Shown here one piece after another: positions 9,060 to 18,134 of a stretch of DNA of 64,000 nucleotides. The position numbers were made by a program, and so were the translations under genes. The stretch is from Methylobacterium dankookense (GTDB lineage Bacteria > Pseudomonadota > Alphaproteobacteria > Rhizobiales > Beijerinckiaceae). The stretch is taken from the NCBI RefSeq assembly GCF_902141855.1, contig NZ_CABFVH010000002.1:124001-188000 (forward strand). Direction: 5' to 3'. The notes under the pieces were generated by a model. That model saw only the letters and a list, made by a program, of their open reading frames with translations. It did not search any database and was not told where the DNA came from. Each line of letters opens with the position of its first letter. Positions within the stretch are counted from its first letter, which is position 1.

Positions 9060-10835
9060 TCAGACCAGCATCTTGCCCTCGTCCGAGATGACCTCGCCCA
9101 GCTCGACCCCGGTCTCGCCCAGGTAGTCGGACAGCAGCATCTCGTTGTGGGCCTTGCCCGACGGGATCATCGGGAAGCAGTTCTCGGTCTTGTCGACGAT
9201 GCAGTCGAAGATCACCGGCCCGTCATAGGCCAGCATCTCGGCGATCGCCCCGTCGAGCTCGGCCGGCTTGTCGCAGCGGATGCCCTTGGCGCCGTAGGCC
9301 TCCGCCAGCTTCACGAAGTCCGGCAGGCTCTCCGAGTAGCTCTGCGAGTAGCGCGAGCCGTGCAGCAGCTCCTGCCACTGGCGCACCATGCCCATGTACT
9401 CGTTGTTGAGGATGAAGATCTTCACCGGCAGCCGGTACTGAACCGCCGTCGACATCTCCTGCATGTTCATCAGGATCGAGGCTTCGCCCGCGATGTCGAT
9501 GACGAGCCCGTTCGGATGCGCGAGCTGCGCGCCGATGGCGGCGGGCAGGCCGTAGCCCATGGTGCCGAGGCCGCCGGAGGTCATCCAGCGGTTCGGCTCC
9601 TCGAACTTGAAGTACTGGGCCGCCCACATCTGGTGCTGGCCGACCTCGGTGGTGACGTAGGTCTCGCGGTCCTTGCAGGCCTCGTAGAGGCGCTGCACCG
9701 CGTATTGCGGCTTGATGATCGTGCCCGACGGCCAGTAGGCGAGGCACTCGCGCGCCCGCCAGGTCGCGATCTTGGCGAACCACGGCTCCAGGGTCGCCGC
9801 GTCCGGCCGGGACTTCAGGCTGCGCCAGGCCGCCAGCATGTCCTCCAGCACCGAGGCGCAGTCGCCGACGATGCCGACATCGGCCTTGACGACCTTGTTG
9901 ATCGAGGAGGCGTCGACGTCGATGTGGATCTTCTTCGAGTAGGGCGAGAAGGCGTCGAGGCGGCCGGTGATGCGGTCGTCGAAGCGGGCACCGACGCAGA
10001 TCATCACGTCGCACTCGTGCATCGCGAGGTTGGCCTCGTAGGTCCCGTGCATGCCGAGCATGCCGAGGAACTTGTCGTCGGAGGCCGGATAGGCGCCGAG
10101 GCCCATCAGCGTCGAGGTGATCGGGAAGCCCGTCTCCGCGACCAGCTCGCGCAGCAGGCGCGCGGCCTCGGGGCCGGAATTGATGACGCCGCCGCCGGTG
10201 TAGAAGACCGGCCGCCGGGCGGTGGCCATCAGCTCGACGGCCGCGCGGATCCGCTCCGGATCGCCCTCGACGGCCGGCTTGTAGGTCTTGTGCCCCGCGG
10301 TCGAGGGCTTCTCGTAGAGGCCGGTGGCGAACTGCACGTCCTTCGGCAGGTCGACAACGACCGGGCCGGGGCGGCCGTTCTTCGCGACGTAGAACGCCTC
10401 GTGCAGGATGCGCGGCAGGTCGTCGATCGATTTGACCAGGTAGTTGTGCTTCGTGCAGTGGCGGGTGATGCCGACCGTGTCGCATTCCTGGAAGGCGTCG
10501 GTGCCGATCAGATGCGTCGGGACCTGGCCGGTGATGCAGACGAGCGGGATCGAATCCAGCATCGCGTCGGTCAGGCCGGTGACGATGTTGGTGGCACCGG
10601 GGCCCGAGGTGACGAGGACGCAGCCGACCTTGCCGGACGAGCGGGCATAGCCCTCGGCCGCATGGACCGCGCCCTGCTCGTGGCGCACGAGGATGTGCTT
10701 CACGGCATTCTGGTGGAAGAGCGCGTCATAGATCGGAAGCACTGCACCGCCCGGATAGCCGAACAGCGTGTCGACACCCTGATCCTGGAAAGCCCGGATG
10801 ACCATCTCGGCCCCGGTCATGACCTCGCCGCCCAT
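9060..10835 (-). CDS. ilvB: Acetolactate synthase large (catalytic) subunit
   Basis: This 591-aa thiamine-diphosphate- and FAD-dependent enzyme (IlvB/IlvI) condenses pyruvate with pyruvate or 2-oxobutyrate. The N-terminal Pyr domain contains [16 protein letters not shown] and the catalytic Glu segment [17 protein letters not shown]. The FAD/central domain has [13 protein letters not shown]. The C-terminal PP domain has [16 protein letters not shown] and the ThDP motif around [15 protein letters not shown]...NN. The ATG is preceded by a strong GGAGGA. The 5' leader carries a coding leader peptide and an intrinsic terminator, indicating attenuation by branched-chain amino-acid supply. Either ilvB or ilvI is an acceptable name. 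Confidence 0.97.
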   Translation of the reverse strand: MGGEVMTGAEMVIRAFQDQGVDTLFGYPGGAVLPIYDALFHQNAVKHILVRHEQGAVHAAEGYARSSGKVGCVLVTSGPGATNIVTGLTDAMLDSIPLVCITGQVPTHLIGTDAFQECDTVGITRHCTKHNYLVKSIDDLPRILHEAFYVAKNGRPGPVVVDLPKDVQFATGLYEKPSTAGHKTYKPAVEGDPERIRAAVELMATARRPVFYTGGGVINSGPEAARLLRELVAETGFPITSTLMGLGAYPASDDKFLGMLGMHGTYEANLAMHECDVMICVGARFDDRITGRLDAFSPYSKKIHIDVDASSINKVVKADVGIVGDCASVLEDMLAAWRSLKSRPDAATLEPWFAKIATWRARECLAYWPSGTIIKPQYAVQRLYEACKDRETYVTTEVGQHQMWAAQYFKFEEPNRWMTSGGLGTMGYGLPAAIGAQLAHPNGLVIDIAGEASILMNMQEMSTAVQYRLPVKIFILNNEYMGMVRQWQELLHGSRYSQSYSESLPDFVKLAEAYGAKGIRCDKPAELDGAIAEMLAYDGPVIFDCIVDKTENCFPMIPSGKAHNEMLLSDYLGETGVELGEVISDEGKMLV

Positions 10836-10898
10836 CGTCTTCCTCCTCGTTCTCGTGTCTCGCGTCGGTTGAACTCAGTGTGGCCGGGCGCAGGCAAC

Positions 10899-10923
10899 AA
10901 AAAAGGGCCCCGATCGGGACCCC
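10899..10923 (-). terminator. Attenuator (intrinsic terminator) in the ilv leader
   Basis: On the minus strand GGGTCCCGATCGGGGCCC (10922-10905) forms a 9-bp stem with one G-U pair, followed directly by TTTTTT (10904-10899). It lies 63 bp before the large-subunit ATG and 32 bp after the leader peptide stop codon. That is the classic arrangement of transcription attenuation. Confidence 0.8.
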
Positions 10924-10954
10924 GCATGCGCCACCGGCCGGATCGCGACCCCGA

Positions 10955-11005
10955 CTAGGGCCGCCCCGTCAGTGGCGCTACCGTTACAATAAGGGCCGTG
11001 CGCAT
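10955..11005 (-). CDS. ilv leader peptide (attenuation peptide)
   Basis: This 16-codon frame, ATG to TAG, encodes MRTALIVTVAPLTGRP. Five of the 16 residues are Leu, Ile or Val (the run LIVTV plus a later Leu). Its codons include CTT, ATT, GTA and GTA, which are rare in this very GC-rich genome and thus sensitive to charged-tRNA levels. It lies directly upstream of a hairpin plus T6 and the acetolactate synthase large-subunit gene. Leader peptides of this kind are established for ilv operons of proteobacteria. The Shine-Dalgarno sequence is weak (GGATC about 10 bp upstream). Confidence 0.78.
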   Translation of the reverse strand: MRTALIVTVAPLTGRP

Positions 11006-11121
11006 CGACGCGTGATCCGGAACCGTCTCGAAGGCGGCCCGCACCGCGCGGAACCTGCCTGAAAGTGGCCGGCGTGATAGCGGAGTGCGGACGGCCGGTC
11101 AACGCCCTGATGACCGGATGG

Positions 11122-12582
11122 TCACGAAAACGTCGTCGCCGGTTCCGGCGGCGGACGGCGCGCGACCCAGCCGCTCGCCGCGTCGTAGGCGGCGCCGAGT
11201 TCGAGGCAGGCGCGCTCGCCGTGGTTTGCGGCCACGATCTGGATGCCGGTGGGCAGGCCCGCGGCGCCGAAGCCGGCCGGGACCGAGAGGGCCGGCAGGC
11301 CCGACATGGTCACCGGGATCACCGTCTCCATCCAGCGATGGTAGGTGTCCATCGGCCGGCCCCCGACCGTCTCGGGGAAGCGCCACCCGATCGGGAACGG
11401 GAAGACCTGCGCGCTCGGCGCCACGAGGAACGGGTATTCCGCCATGAAGGCGAGCAGGGTGCGGTACCAGCGGGTCCGGCCCTCCTGGGCAGCGGTGACC
11501 TGATCTGCGCTCAGTGCAAGTCCGCGCTCCACCTCCCAGGCCGCCTCCGGCTTCAGCAGGGCGCGCCGGGCGGGATCGTCATAGAGGGGGCGCAGGCTGG
11601 CGGCCGTCATCCAGGCGCGCAGCACCAGCCAGTCCCGCCACAGGGCCTCGAAGTCGAAACGGGGGCAGGCCTCCTCCACGACGCAGCCGATCTCGGAGAA
11701 GGTGCCGAGCGCGGCGCGGCCGAGGTCGAGCACGCCGGGCTCGAAGGGCAGGTGCCCGTTCAGGTCGCCGAGCCAGGCGATGCGGGTGCCGCGGAAATCG
11801 CGCTCCAGGGGCGCGGCGAAGGCGGCCGGGTCCTCGCGGTTGGAATAGGGCACGCGCGGGTCGTAGCCGGCCTGGACCGAGAGCATCAGGCCGATATCGG
11901 CGGGCGAGCGGCCGATGGCGCCGGGCACCGAGAGGCCTGGGCTGAACTGGTCGGCGGCCTCGGTGGGGATGCGGCCGTAGCTGGTGCGCAGGCCGAACAG
12001 GTTGTTGAAGGCCGGCGGGTTGCGCAGCGAGCCGGCATGGTCGCCGCCATCGGCCACCGGCTGCATCCGGAGCGCCACCGCCACGGCGGCCCCGCCGCTG
12101 GAGCCGCCCCCGCTGCGCGCCGGGTCGTAGGCATTGCCGGTGGCGCCGTAGACCGGGTTGAAGCTGTGCGAGCCGAGGCCGAATTCCGGCGTGTTGGTCT
12201 TGCCGATGAAGACCGCGCCGCTGGCCCGCAGGCGCTCCACCATGATCGAGTCGGTCTCGGCCACGCGGTCGCGGAAGATCGGCGAGCCCTGCGTGAAGGG
12301 CAGGCCGCGGACGGGGTCGAGGTCCTTCACCGCGAGCGGAAAGCCGTGCAGGGGGCCGCGGCTCTCCCCGCGGGCGAGTTCGGCGTCGCGCTCGGCGGCC
12401 TGCGCCATCAGCGCCTCGCGCGGCTGCAGGGCGACGATCGCGTTCACGCCCGGATTCACCGTCTCGATCCGGTCGAGATAGGCGCCCATCACCGCGGTGC
12501 AGGAGACCTCGCGCCGATGGATCGCGGCCGAGAGGGCGACCGCGCCGAGATGGGTGACGGCGTCCGGTTCCGGCAGGGGCAT
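11122..12582 (-). CDS. Amidase (amidase signature family)
   Basis: This protein of 486 aa is a serine hydrolase with the Ser-cisSer-Lys triad. The Lys is in FPLAVKDLDPV (about residue 80). The Gly/Ser-rich signature is SGGGSSGGAAVAVAL (about residues 153-167). The nucleophilic Ser is probably in DHAGSLRNPPAFNNLFGLR; the usual D-T-G-G-S here reads D-H-A-G-S, an unusual variant. The C-terminus carries the family-typical GLPALSVPAGF and GLPTGIQIVA. ATG 12582 is preferred because residues before it are unlike the family. Substrate is unknown. It is monocistronic, transcribed away from the Tad genes. Confidence 0.9.
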   Translation of the reverse strand: MPLPEPDAVTHLGAVALSAAIHRREVSCTAVMGAYLDRIETVNPGVNAIVALQPREALMAQAAERDAELARGESRGPLHGFPLAVKDLDPVRGLPFTQGSPIFRDRVAETDSIMVERLRASGAVFIGKTNTPEFGLGSHSFNPVYGATGNAYDPARSGGGSSGGAAVAVALRMQPVADGGDHAGSLRNPPAFNNLFGLRTSYGRIPTEAADQFSPGLSVPGAIGRSPADIGLMLSVQAGYDPRVPYSNREDPAAFAAPLERDFRGTRIAWLGDLNGHLPFEPGVLDLGRAALGTFSEIGCVVEEACPRFDFEALWRDWLVLRAWMTAASLRPLYDDPARRALLKPEAAWEVERGLALSADQVTAAQEGRTRWYRTLLAFMAEYPFLVAPSAQVFPFPIGWRFPETVGGRPMDTYHRWMETVIPVTMSGLPALSVPAGFGAAGLPTGIQIVAANHGERACLELGAAYDAASGWVARRPPPEPATTFS

Positions 12583-12957
12583 GAGGCGGCTCGCGGCTCT
12601 GGCGCACCGCGTCGGGATGGATGCCGCTCGGTGGGCGCTGGAAGAGGGAGCGGACCTTAGAGCCGCCCCCGACCGCGGTGCAACCGCCTCTCGCCGCAGC
12701 GGGGCGGCCCGGATCCGGTCGTTCCGCCGATGTCCCGCAGCCCGGCCAAGACGAAGCCCGCCCCGCGCTGCTGAAGCCGCCGCCATCGCCTGGGCTTCGA
12801 CTGAAGACGAACGGCCCCCGGACTGGTCTTGATGTGGACAACGCCGGGTCGAGCCACCGTCCCACCCCGTGGATGAGGGCGTGAGTCTGCGATCGATCCT
12901 ACGAATTTTTAAGACGCAGACGCCTAGACACGGGGCTGTATCGTCGTGAGGCAGCCC
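12583..12957. other. Divergent intergenic region (amidase / Tad genes)
   Basis: About 375 bp without a convincing gene. The right-hand part (12895-12930) is locally AT-richer (CGAATTTTTAAGACG) and is the likely promoter area for the pseudopilin operon. No clear operator or hairpin was seen. Confidence 0.5.
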
Positions 12958-13578
12958 ATGGGCCCGTCAATCGCGAGACGCCCGCGCCCCTGGCGTTCCG
13001 CGGGCGCCGCCTTCCTGTCCGACCGCGATGGGGCCGCCGCAGTCGAATTCGCCCTCGTGGCGGTGCCCTTCCTCGGGCTCTGCACCGCGATCATCCAGGT
13101 CGCCTTCCTGATCTGGGCCGGGCAGAACTTCGACCGCACCCTGCAGAACGGCGTGCGCACCCTGCTGACGGGCCAGTTCCAGATCGCCCGCGCGGCGCAG
13201 AGCAATGCGCCGAGCGTGCAGAATGCCTTGCGGGACGCGATCTGCGGCCCCAGCAGCGCGCGGGTCCTGACCCTGTTCAGCTGCACCGATCTGCGGATCG
13301 ACGTCACGACGTCGAACAGCTTCGCCGGCTCGACCGCCGGCACGCCGTTCAATTCGGCGACGGGCACCTGGAACACGGGCTTCGGCAGCAACTACACCTG
13401 CCCGAAGCCGGGCGCGATCGTGACCGTGACCGCGGCCGTGGAGTTCCCCACCTTCCTCGGCCTGCTCAGCGTCAACTTCCGGACGTTCTCCTCCGGGACC
13501 CATCTCCTGATGTCCACGGCGGTCTTCCGCACGGAGCCCTACGAGACCGGCGGCGGAGCTTCGGCATGCGGCACCTGA
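12958..13578 (+). CDS. TadE/TadG-family pseudopilin-like protein
   Basis: This protein of 206 aa has a short basic N-terminus and the TadE signature DRDGAAAVEFALVAVPFLGL (about residues 22-41), in which the Glu after AAV is the conserved residue of the pilin-like motif. The same segment is the single membrane helix. The rest is a periplasmic beta-rich domain with FGSNYTCPKPGAIVTVTA. TadE-type minor pseudopilins help assemble Flp/Tad adhesion pili. ATG 12958 has GAGG 6 bp upstream; GTG 12946 is a possible alternative. It overlaps the next gene by 13 bp, forming one operon of three. Confidence 0.85.
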   Translation: MGPSIARRPRPWRSAGAAFLSDRDGAAAVEFALVAVPFLGLCTAIIQVAFLIWAGQNFDRTLQNGVRTLLTGQFQIARAAQSNAPSVQNALRDAICGPSSARVLTLFSCTDLRIDVTTSNSFAGSTAGTPFNSATGTWNTGFGSNYTCPKPGAIVTVTAAVEFPTFLGLLSVNFRTFSSGTHLLMSTAVFRTEPYETGGGASACGT

Positions 13579-14246
13579 TGTCGAGCCGCGCGCCGCGCGG
13601 GTCCGGCCGGATGCGCGCCCTCCTCGCCTGCCGCCGCTTCCGCGCGGCGCGGGGCGGCATCGCGGCGGTCGAGTTCGCGATGGTGCTGCCGATCCTGCTC
13701 ACGATCTTCGTCGGGCTGTCGGAATACGCGCATGCCATCGATTCCTGGCGCAAGCTCACGCTGCTCGCGCGCACGGTTTCCGACATGACTGCGCAGGGCG
13801 ACACGCAGAACCCGATCAGTCCGGCGCTGGTGACCGACATCCTCGCCTCGTCGGCGTTGGTGATGCGCCCGCTGGATCCCAGCACCGTGAAGATCGTGGT
13901 CAGCGCCATGGGCGTGAACCTGACCGGCGCCACGCTCATCCCCAAGGTCTGCTCCAGCGTCGCCAACGCGAACGCGGTCAAGCGCACGGTCGGCATCCCG
14001 ACCGACCTCACCGTTCCGGCGGGATTCCAGGGATTGGGCATGCGCTACGTGCTGACCGAGGTCAGCATGGACTACCGGCCGATGATCGGCAGCGCCCTGG
14101 TCAAGCTGTTCGGCAACACCACCGGCACGGTGACCCTCAAGGCCAGCTTTCCCTGGCCGACCCGTGGCGGCGCGAAGGTCGCGCCCAACACCTACAACGA
14201 GGTGATCCTGCCGGATCCCGACACGAAGAACGCCAAGCCATGCTGA
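13566..14246 (+). CDS. TadE/TadG-family pseudopilin-like protein
   Basis: This 226-aa protein has the same plan as its neighbour: a basic N-terminus, then GGIAAVEFAMVLPILLTIFV (about residues 30-49) as the TadE motif and membrane helix, then an extracytoplasmic domain. GGAG lies 8 bp before the ATG. It overlaps the preceding gene by 13 bp and the following VWA gene by 7 bp, so expression should be coupled. The two TadE-like proteins are only distantly alike outside the membrane segment, as usual for TadE/TadF pairs. Confidence 0.85.
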   Translation: MRHLMSSRAPRGSGRMRALLACRRFRAARGGIAAVEFAMVLPILLTIFVGLSEYAHAIDSWRKLTLLARTVSDMTAQGDTQNPISPALVTDILASSALVMRPLDPSTVKIVVSAMGVNLTGATLIPKVCSSVANANAVKRTVGIPTDLTVPAGFQGLGMRYVLTEVSMDYRPMIGSALVKLFGNTTGTVTLKASFPWPTRGGAKVAPNTYNEVILPDPDTKNAKPC

Positions 14247-16018
14247 GCCCCCTCCTCTGCCGCGCGGCCGGTCGCGGCCGGTCGTTTCCCGGCGTCCGCC
14301 GCCTGCGCACCGCCTGGGCCGCCTTTCCCGGCGCACGGTCCGGCAACGTCGTGATCCTGTTCGCCTTCCTGAGCCTCCCGATCCTCGGGCTCACCGGGGC
14401 GGCGATCGATTACGGCATGGCCACGCGCCTCGAGACCAAGTTGCGGGCGGCCACCGACGCGACGGCCCTCGCCTTGTGCCAGACGCCCGGCACGACCACC
14501 ACGGCCGCGCTGCAGACGCAGGCCAATGCCATGATGACCGGCTACATGGGCGCGTCGGTGACGATCGATCCCCTCGGCGTCACAACCAATCCACGCCAGA
14601 TCACGCTCACCACGCACATCCCCTCGACCGCCCTGGTCGGAAAGTTCACCGGCGTCACCACCATCCGTCCGCACGCGGTCGCCCGCTGCGCCACGCCCCT
14701 GCCGAAGACGTTCGAGATCGCCCTCGTCCTCGACAATACCGGTTCGATGGACATCTCGGACGGAACGCAGACGAAAATGCAGGCCCTGAAGACGGCCGCG
14801 TCGAACTTCGTCGATTACGTCTCCAAGAGCGATTCCTTCGCGACGGGGACCAGGATCTCGATCGTGCCGTTCGCGGGCGCGGTCGCGCTGCCGCCGGCCA
14901 AGTACGCATCTGCGTCCTTCGTCGATCTCGCGGCCAAGTCGCGCTATCACTGGAGCAACGTCGCCGGCGCGACGGCGGCAGGCTTCACCAATCGCTTCGG
15001 CATCTTCAACAAGCTCAAGCTCGCCTATTCCGGCTGGGACTGGGCGGGCTGCTTCGAGACCCTGCCCTACCCGCTCAACGTGCAGGACATGGCCCCCGTG
15101 GTCACGAATCCGGATTCCTATTACGTGCCGCTCTTCGCGCCGGACGAGGCCGGGGACGGTATGTCCTACGCTTTCTGGTACGATTATTCGAACCGGATCG
15201 CGTCGTACAACAGCTACATCGACGACTATCACAATGCAGGTGGCTGCGCCGCGAAGTCCGACACCTACGCCAATCTCGAGAGTCGCGCCTGCAAGTACGT
15301 CTCGCCCCGCGATGCGAGCCCCTATGCGGGTGGCGGCACCAGCATGCCGAACGGTCCGAACTTCGGCTGCACGACGAAGCCGCTCATCACGCTGACCACC
15401 ACGAGCACCGCCACCGGCGTCAGCACGCTGAAATCCCTGATCACCAGCATGGCGCCGCTCGGCTCGACGAACATCCACGAAGGCTTCATGTGGGGGTGGC
15501 GGACCCTGTCGCCGCTCAGCGTCTTCGCGAGCGATCCGAACAGCACGCCGCCCTCGGCCTACGGCGCCAGCACGAGTTCCAGCACCAATGCCGTCAACAA
15601 GATCATCATCCTGATGACCGACGGTGAGAATTCCTGGCCCGTCCTCGATTCGAGCCAGAGCAACCCGAACAAGTCGCAGTACTTCGCGATGGGCTACCTC
15701 AAGAACTCGGCCGACAACACGGACCCGAACTCACGGTTGCCGACCACGAACCAGAACGTCTCCAACGGGACCAATGCCCGCGCCGCCCTCGATGCGCTCA
15801 CGCTCCTGGGTTGCACCAACGCGAAGGCTGCCGGCGTCTCGATCTATACGATCGGGTTCAGCATTCAGAACGACCCGATCGACCAGCAGGGGCTGAGCCT
15901 GCTCAGCGCCTGCGCCTCCGCCTCGAACCAGTTCTTCGTGGCGAACGACGCGAACAGCCTGATCAACGCCTTCAATCAGATCGCGGCGAGCATCGGTACG
16001 CTCCGCCTCACCCAGTAG
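14240..16018 (+). CDS. TadG-like pilus protein with von Willebrand factor A domain
   Basis: This 592-aa protein has an N-terminal Tad-type membrane helix (SGNVVILFAFLSLPILGLTG, about residues 34-53), then a TadG Flp domain region with ATDATALALC. A VWA domain begins at EIALVLDNTGSMDIS (about residue 158), giving the metal-ion site D-x-T-x-S. A second acidic stretch, IIILMTDGENSW, lies near residue 455. VWA-carrying TadG proteins are thought to act at the outer face of the Tad pilus machine or in adhesion. The 3' end overlaps the convergent glucokinase gene by 11 bp. Confidence 0.88.
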   Translation: MLSPLLCRAAGRGRSFPGVRRLRTAWAAFPGARSGNVVILFAFLSLPILGLTGAAIDYGMATRLETKLRAATDATALALCQTPGTTTTAALQTQANAMMTGYMGASVTIDPLGVTTNPRQITLTTHIPSTALVGKFTGVTTIRPHAVARCATPLPKTFEIALVLDNTGSMDISDGTQTKMQALKTAASNFVDYVSKSDSFATGTRISIVPFAGAVALPPAKYASASFVDLAAKSRYHWSNVAGATAAGFTNRFGIFNKLKLAYSGWDWAGCFETLPYPLNVQDMAPVVTNPDSYYVPLFAPDEAGDGMSYAFWYDYSNRIASYNSYIDDYHNAGGCAAKSDTYANLESRACKYVSPRDASPYAGGGTSMPNGPNFGCTTKPLITLTTTSTATGVSTLKSLITSMAPLGSTNIHEGFMWGWRTLSPLSVFASDPNSTPPSAYGASTSSSTNAVNKIIILMTDGENSWPVLDSSQSNPNKSQYFAMGYLKNSADNTDPNSRLPTTNQNVSNGTNARAALDALTLLGCTNAKAAGVSIYTIGFSIQNDPIDQQGLSLLSACASASNQFFVANDANSLINAFNQIAASIGTLRLTQ

Positions 16019-17042
16019 GCCCCTCCGCCCGCCAGGCGGAGGCGTGATAGACGAAGCGCTCGCCCTCGCCGGCGAGCGCCGCGAGGCCGTTGAAGGCCGG
16101 GTCCTCCACGGTGATCACGCTGGTCGGGATCGCCTTCATCATGTCGGCGAAGGGATCCTTGTCCTCGAAGGCGGTGCGGAAATCGCCCTCCTGCAGCACC
16201 TTGAGGATCCGCGGGGCGATGCCGCCGCCGATATAGACGCCGCCGGTCGCCAGGAAGGTCAGCGCAAGGTTGCCGCAGACTCGGCCGAGCAGGCGCCCGA
16301 ACAGGGCGAGCGCCTCGGCCGCGTGGGGGTCGCTGGCGTTCAGGCCCGCTTCCGTGACCGCGGCCGGGTCGATCCGCTCGGCCACCTCCCCCGTGCGGAG
16401 GTGGCGCAGGGCTACATGCAGCCGCGCCAGCCCGGGGCCGGACAGCAGCGTCTCGACGGTGATGCGCCCCTCCGAGCGCTCCAGCACGCGCCAGATCGTC
16501 TCCTCGTCGCGGCCGACCGGCCCGAGATCGGTATGGCCGGCCTCCGTCGAGACGATGGCGGAATGGTCGCCGTAGGGGATGACGGCGGCCGCTCCGAAGC
16601 CTGTGCCGGGGCCGAGCACCACGCGGGCGCCCGCCGGCGGCTCCGGCGCCGGGTCGATATGCGGGCCGACCGGGGTCAGGTCCGTGGGCCGGATCCCGGC
16701 GGCGCCCGCCGCCACCGGCACGTAGTCGTTCACCACCACGGCGCTGGACAGGCCGAAATCGGCGGCGATCCGCGCGGGCGCCACCAGCCAGGGCGCGTTG
16801 GTGAGCTGGATCTCGGGGCCGTCGACCCGGCCCGCGATGGCGAGCACGGCCGAGCGGGGCGGCGGCGCGCCGACCGCGTGCGCGCCCTTGGCGAGGGCCG
16901 TGCGGATCGCGCTCGACGGGTCCGGATGGCCGCCGGTCGGCTCGTGCGACAGGGTCCGGGGCTGGGCGCCCCGCTCCGTCACCAGGGCGAAGCGGGCATT
17001 GGTGCCACCGATATCGCCGACGAGAACCGGGAACTCGAACAT
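16008..17042 (-). CDS. glk: Glucokinase
   Basis: This protein of 344 aa phosphorylates glucose with ATP at the entry to the Entner-Doudoroff and pentose pathways. The N-terminal ATP-binding motif LVGDIGGTNARFALV (residues 7-21) and later AIAGRVDGPEIQLTNAPW, LGPGTGFGAA and the glucose-binding EAGHTDLGP are typical of bacterial glucokinase (PF02685). ATG 17042 has AAGGAGGG 10 bp upstream, whereas the longer frame has none. It follows otsB by 81 bp on the same strand. OtsB releases trehalose, so a link to trehalose and glucose use is plausible. Confidence 0.95.
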   Translation of the reverse strand: MFEFPVLVGDIGGTNARFALVTERGAQPRTLSHEPTGGHPDPSSAIRTALAKGAHAVGAPPPRSAVLAIAGRVDGPEIQLTNAPWLVAPARIAADFGLSSAVVVNDYVPVAAGAAGIRPTDLTPVGPHIDPAPEPPAGARVVLGPGTGFGAAAVIPYGDHSAIVSTEAGHTDLGPVGRDEETIWRVLERSEGRITVETLLSGPGLARLHVALRHLRTGEVAERIDPAAVTEAGLNASDPHAAEALALFGRLLGRVCGNLALTFLATGGVYIGGGIAPRILKVLQEGDFRTAFEDKDPFADMMKAIPTSVITVEDPAFNGLAALAGEGERFVYHASAWRAEGPTG

Positions 17043-17123
17043 GCGGGCACGCCCTCCTTCATCACTCGAGGGAAGGTCTGGGGCCGGCGCGGCTCCCGTC
17101 AAGGCCGCGTTGGTCGATCGGGG

Positions 17124-17867
17124 TCAGGCCGGCGGCAGGGCGTCCGGCTCGATCGGCGCGCCGTCCGCCCAGGCACGCAGGAGCGCGCGCACGGCCTCCG
17201 GGTCGGCGAGGCGGCGGGGCGCCGCCGTATCGCCCGGCCCCACCCGGACCGAGACGCCGCCATCGGCATTCACGCTCGCGAAGGCGATCTCGTCGGTGCG
17301 GTCGTCGCCGAGGAAGACGGGGCGGAGGCCGGCATAGGGTGCCTCCTCCAGGAAGGCGCGGATGGCGTGTCCCTTGGTGGCCGAGGCCGGCACGATCTCG
17401 CCGACCGCCTTGCCGAGCTGGAGCCGGTAGGCCTGCCCGAGGGCGGCGGCGGAGGCCTTCACGGCCTCCTCGGCCCGGGCGGCGTCCTCGGGCGAGGCCA
17501 GGCGCCAGTGCACGGCGACAGAGGCGCCCTTGTCCTCGATCAGCACGGCGTCGAGATCGGCGACGCGGTGCTGGAGTCGGGGCACCTCGGCGCGCAGGTC
17601 CGGATGGTCCTCGGGGCGGCCGCCGGCGTGCACCCCGTCCAGGCGCCGCTCGACCCCGTGCAGGCCGGCCACGTCGAAGCGGGCGGGCGCCAGGAAGTCG
17701 TCGATGACGCCGACCGGGCGCCCGGTGACGATGGCGAGCGCCCCGCCGAGCCGCGTGCGCAGCCGCTCCAGAACGGGCACGAGGTCGGGATCGACCTGCA
17801 CCGCGTCCGGCCGCGGCGCGATCTCGACGAGGGTACCGTCGAAATCGAGGAACAGGGCGATGCTCAC
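17124..17867 (-). CDS. otsB: Trehalose-6-phosphate phosphatase
   Basis: This 247-aa HAD-superfamily phosphatase is the second step of trehalose synthesis (OtsAB). Motif I is FLDFDGTLVEIAP, with the nucleophilic Asp and the D-x-D-x-T pattern, at residues 6-18. Motif II Thr is in IVTGRP, and motif III/IV is VFLGDDRTDE near residue 200. Start is GTG 17867 with GGAG about 11 bp upstream. No otsA lies in the window. Downstream glk is in the same orientation. Trehalose is a common osmo- and desiccation protectant in plant-surface Methylobacterium. Confidence 0.95.
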   Translation of the reverse strand: MSIALFLDFDGTLVEIAPRPDAVQVDPDLVPVLERLRTRLGGALAIVTGRPVGVIDDFLAPARFDVAGLHGVERRLDGVHAGGRPEDHPDLRAEVPRLQHRVADLDAVLIEDKGASVAVHWRLASPEDAARAEEAVKASAAALGQAYRLQLGKAVGEIVPASATKGHAIRAFLEEAPYAGLRPVFLGDDRTDEIAFASVNADGGVSVRVGPGDTAAPRRLADPEAVRALLRAWADGAPIEPDALPPA

Positions 17868-17942
17868 CGCGCGGGACTCCAGGCGAAGGGGCCCGGGCGC
17901 GCGCTCCGAACGGAGCGCGCGCCCGGGATCGGTCCGGGCTAA

Positions 17943-18041
17943 AGCATTTCCTGTGATCCAAGGATCACAGGAAATGCTCTATCTGATTGATTGTGCCGCA
18001 TTTTCTTGCGCGGAACCGGCAACCGCTTCCGCGGAAAATGC
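17943..18041. repeat. Composite extragenic palindromic element
   Basis: Two palindromes lie side by side. 17943-17978 is a perfect 17-bp stem, AGCATTTCCTGTGATCC, with an AA loop. 17998-18041 begins GCATTTTC and ends GAAAATGC, with an interior GGAACCGG/CCGCTTCC stem bulged by 2 nt. Both share ATGCTCTA edges. From general knowledge this resembles mosaic palindromes scattered through Hyphomicrobiales genomes. It lies in the divergent gap of otsB and a serine hydrolase gene. Confidence 0.75.
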
Positions 18042-18134
18042 TCTAGCACGCGTGCCGGAGGGCGGCAAACGCCTGCGGCCGCGGCGCCCTCGGCGCGGAG
18101 GCGCGCCTCCGCTATAGGCGGGGCGGGCCACGAC

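Noticed and set aside
13566-14246. Second TadE-like gene as an error-split part of the first
   Set aside because: Each has its own complete TadE membrane motif and ribosome site, so they are two genes with overlap.
17991-18134. N-terminal extension of the serine hydrolase frame
   Set aside because: It translates the palindromic repeat element, which is non-coding.
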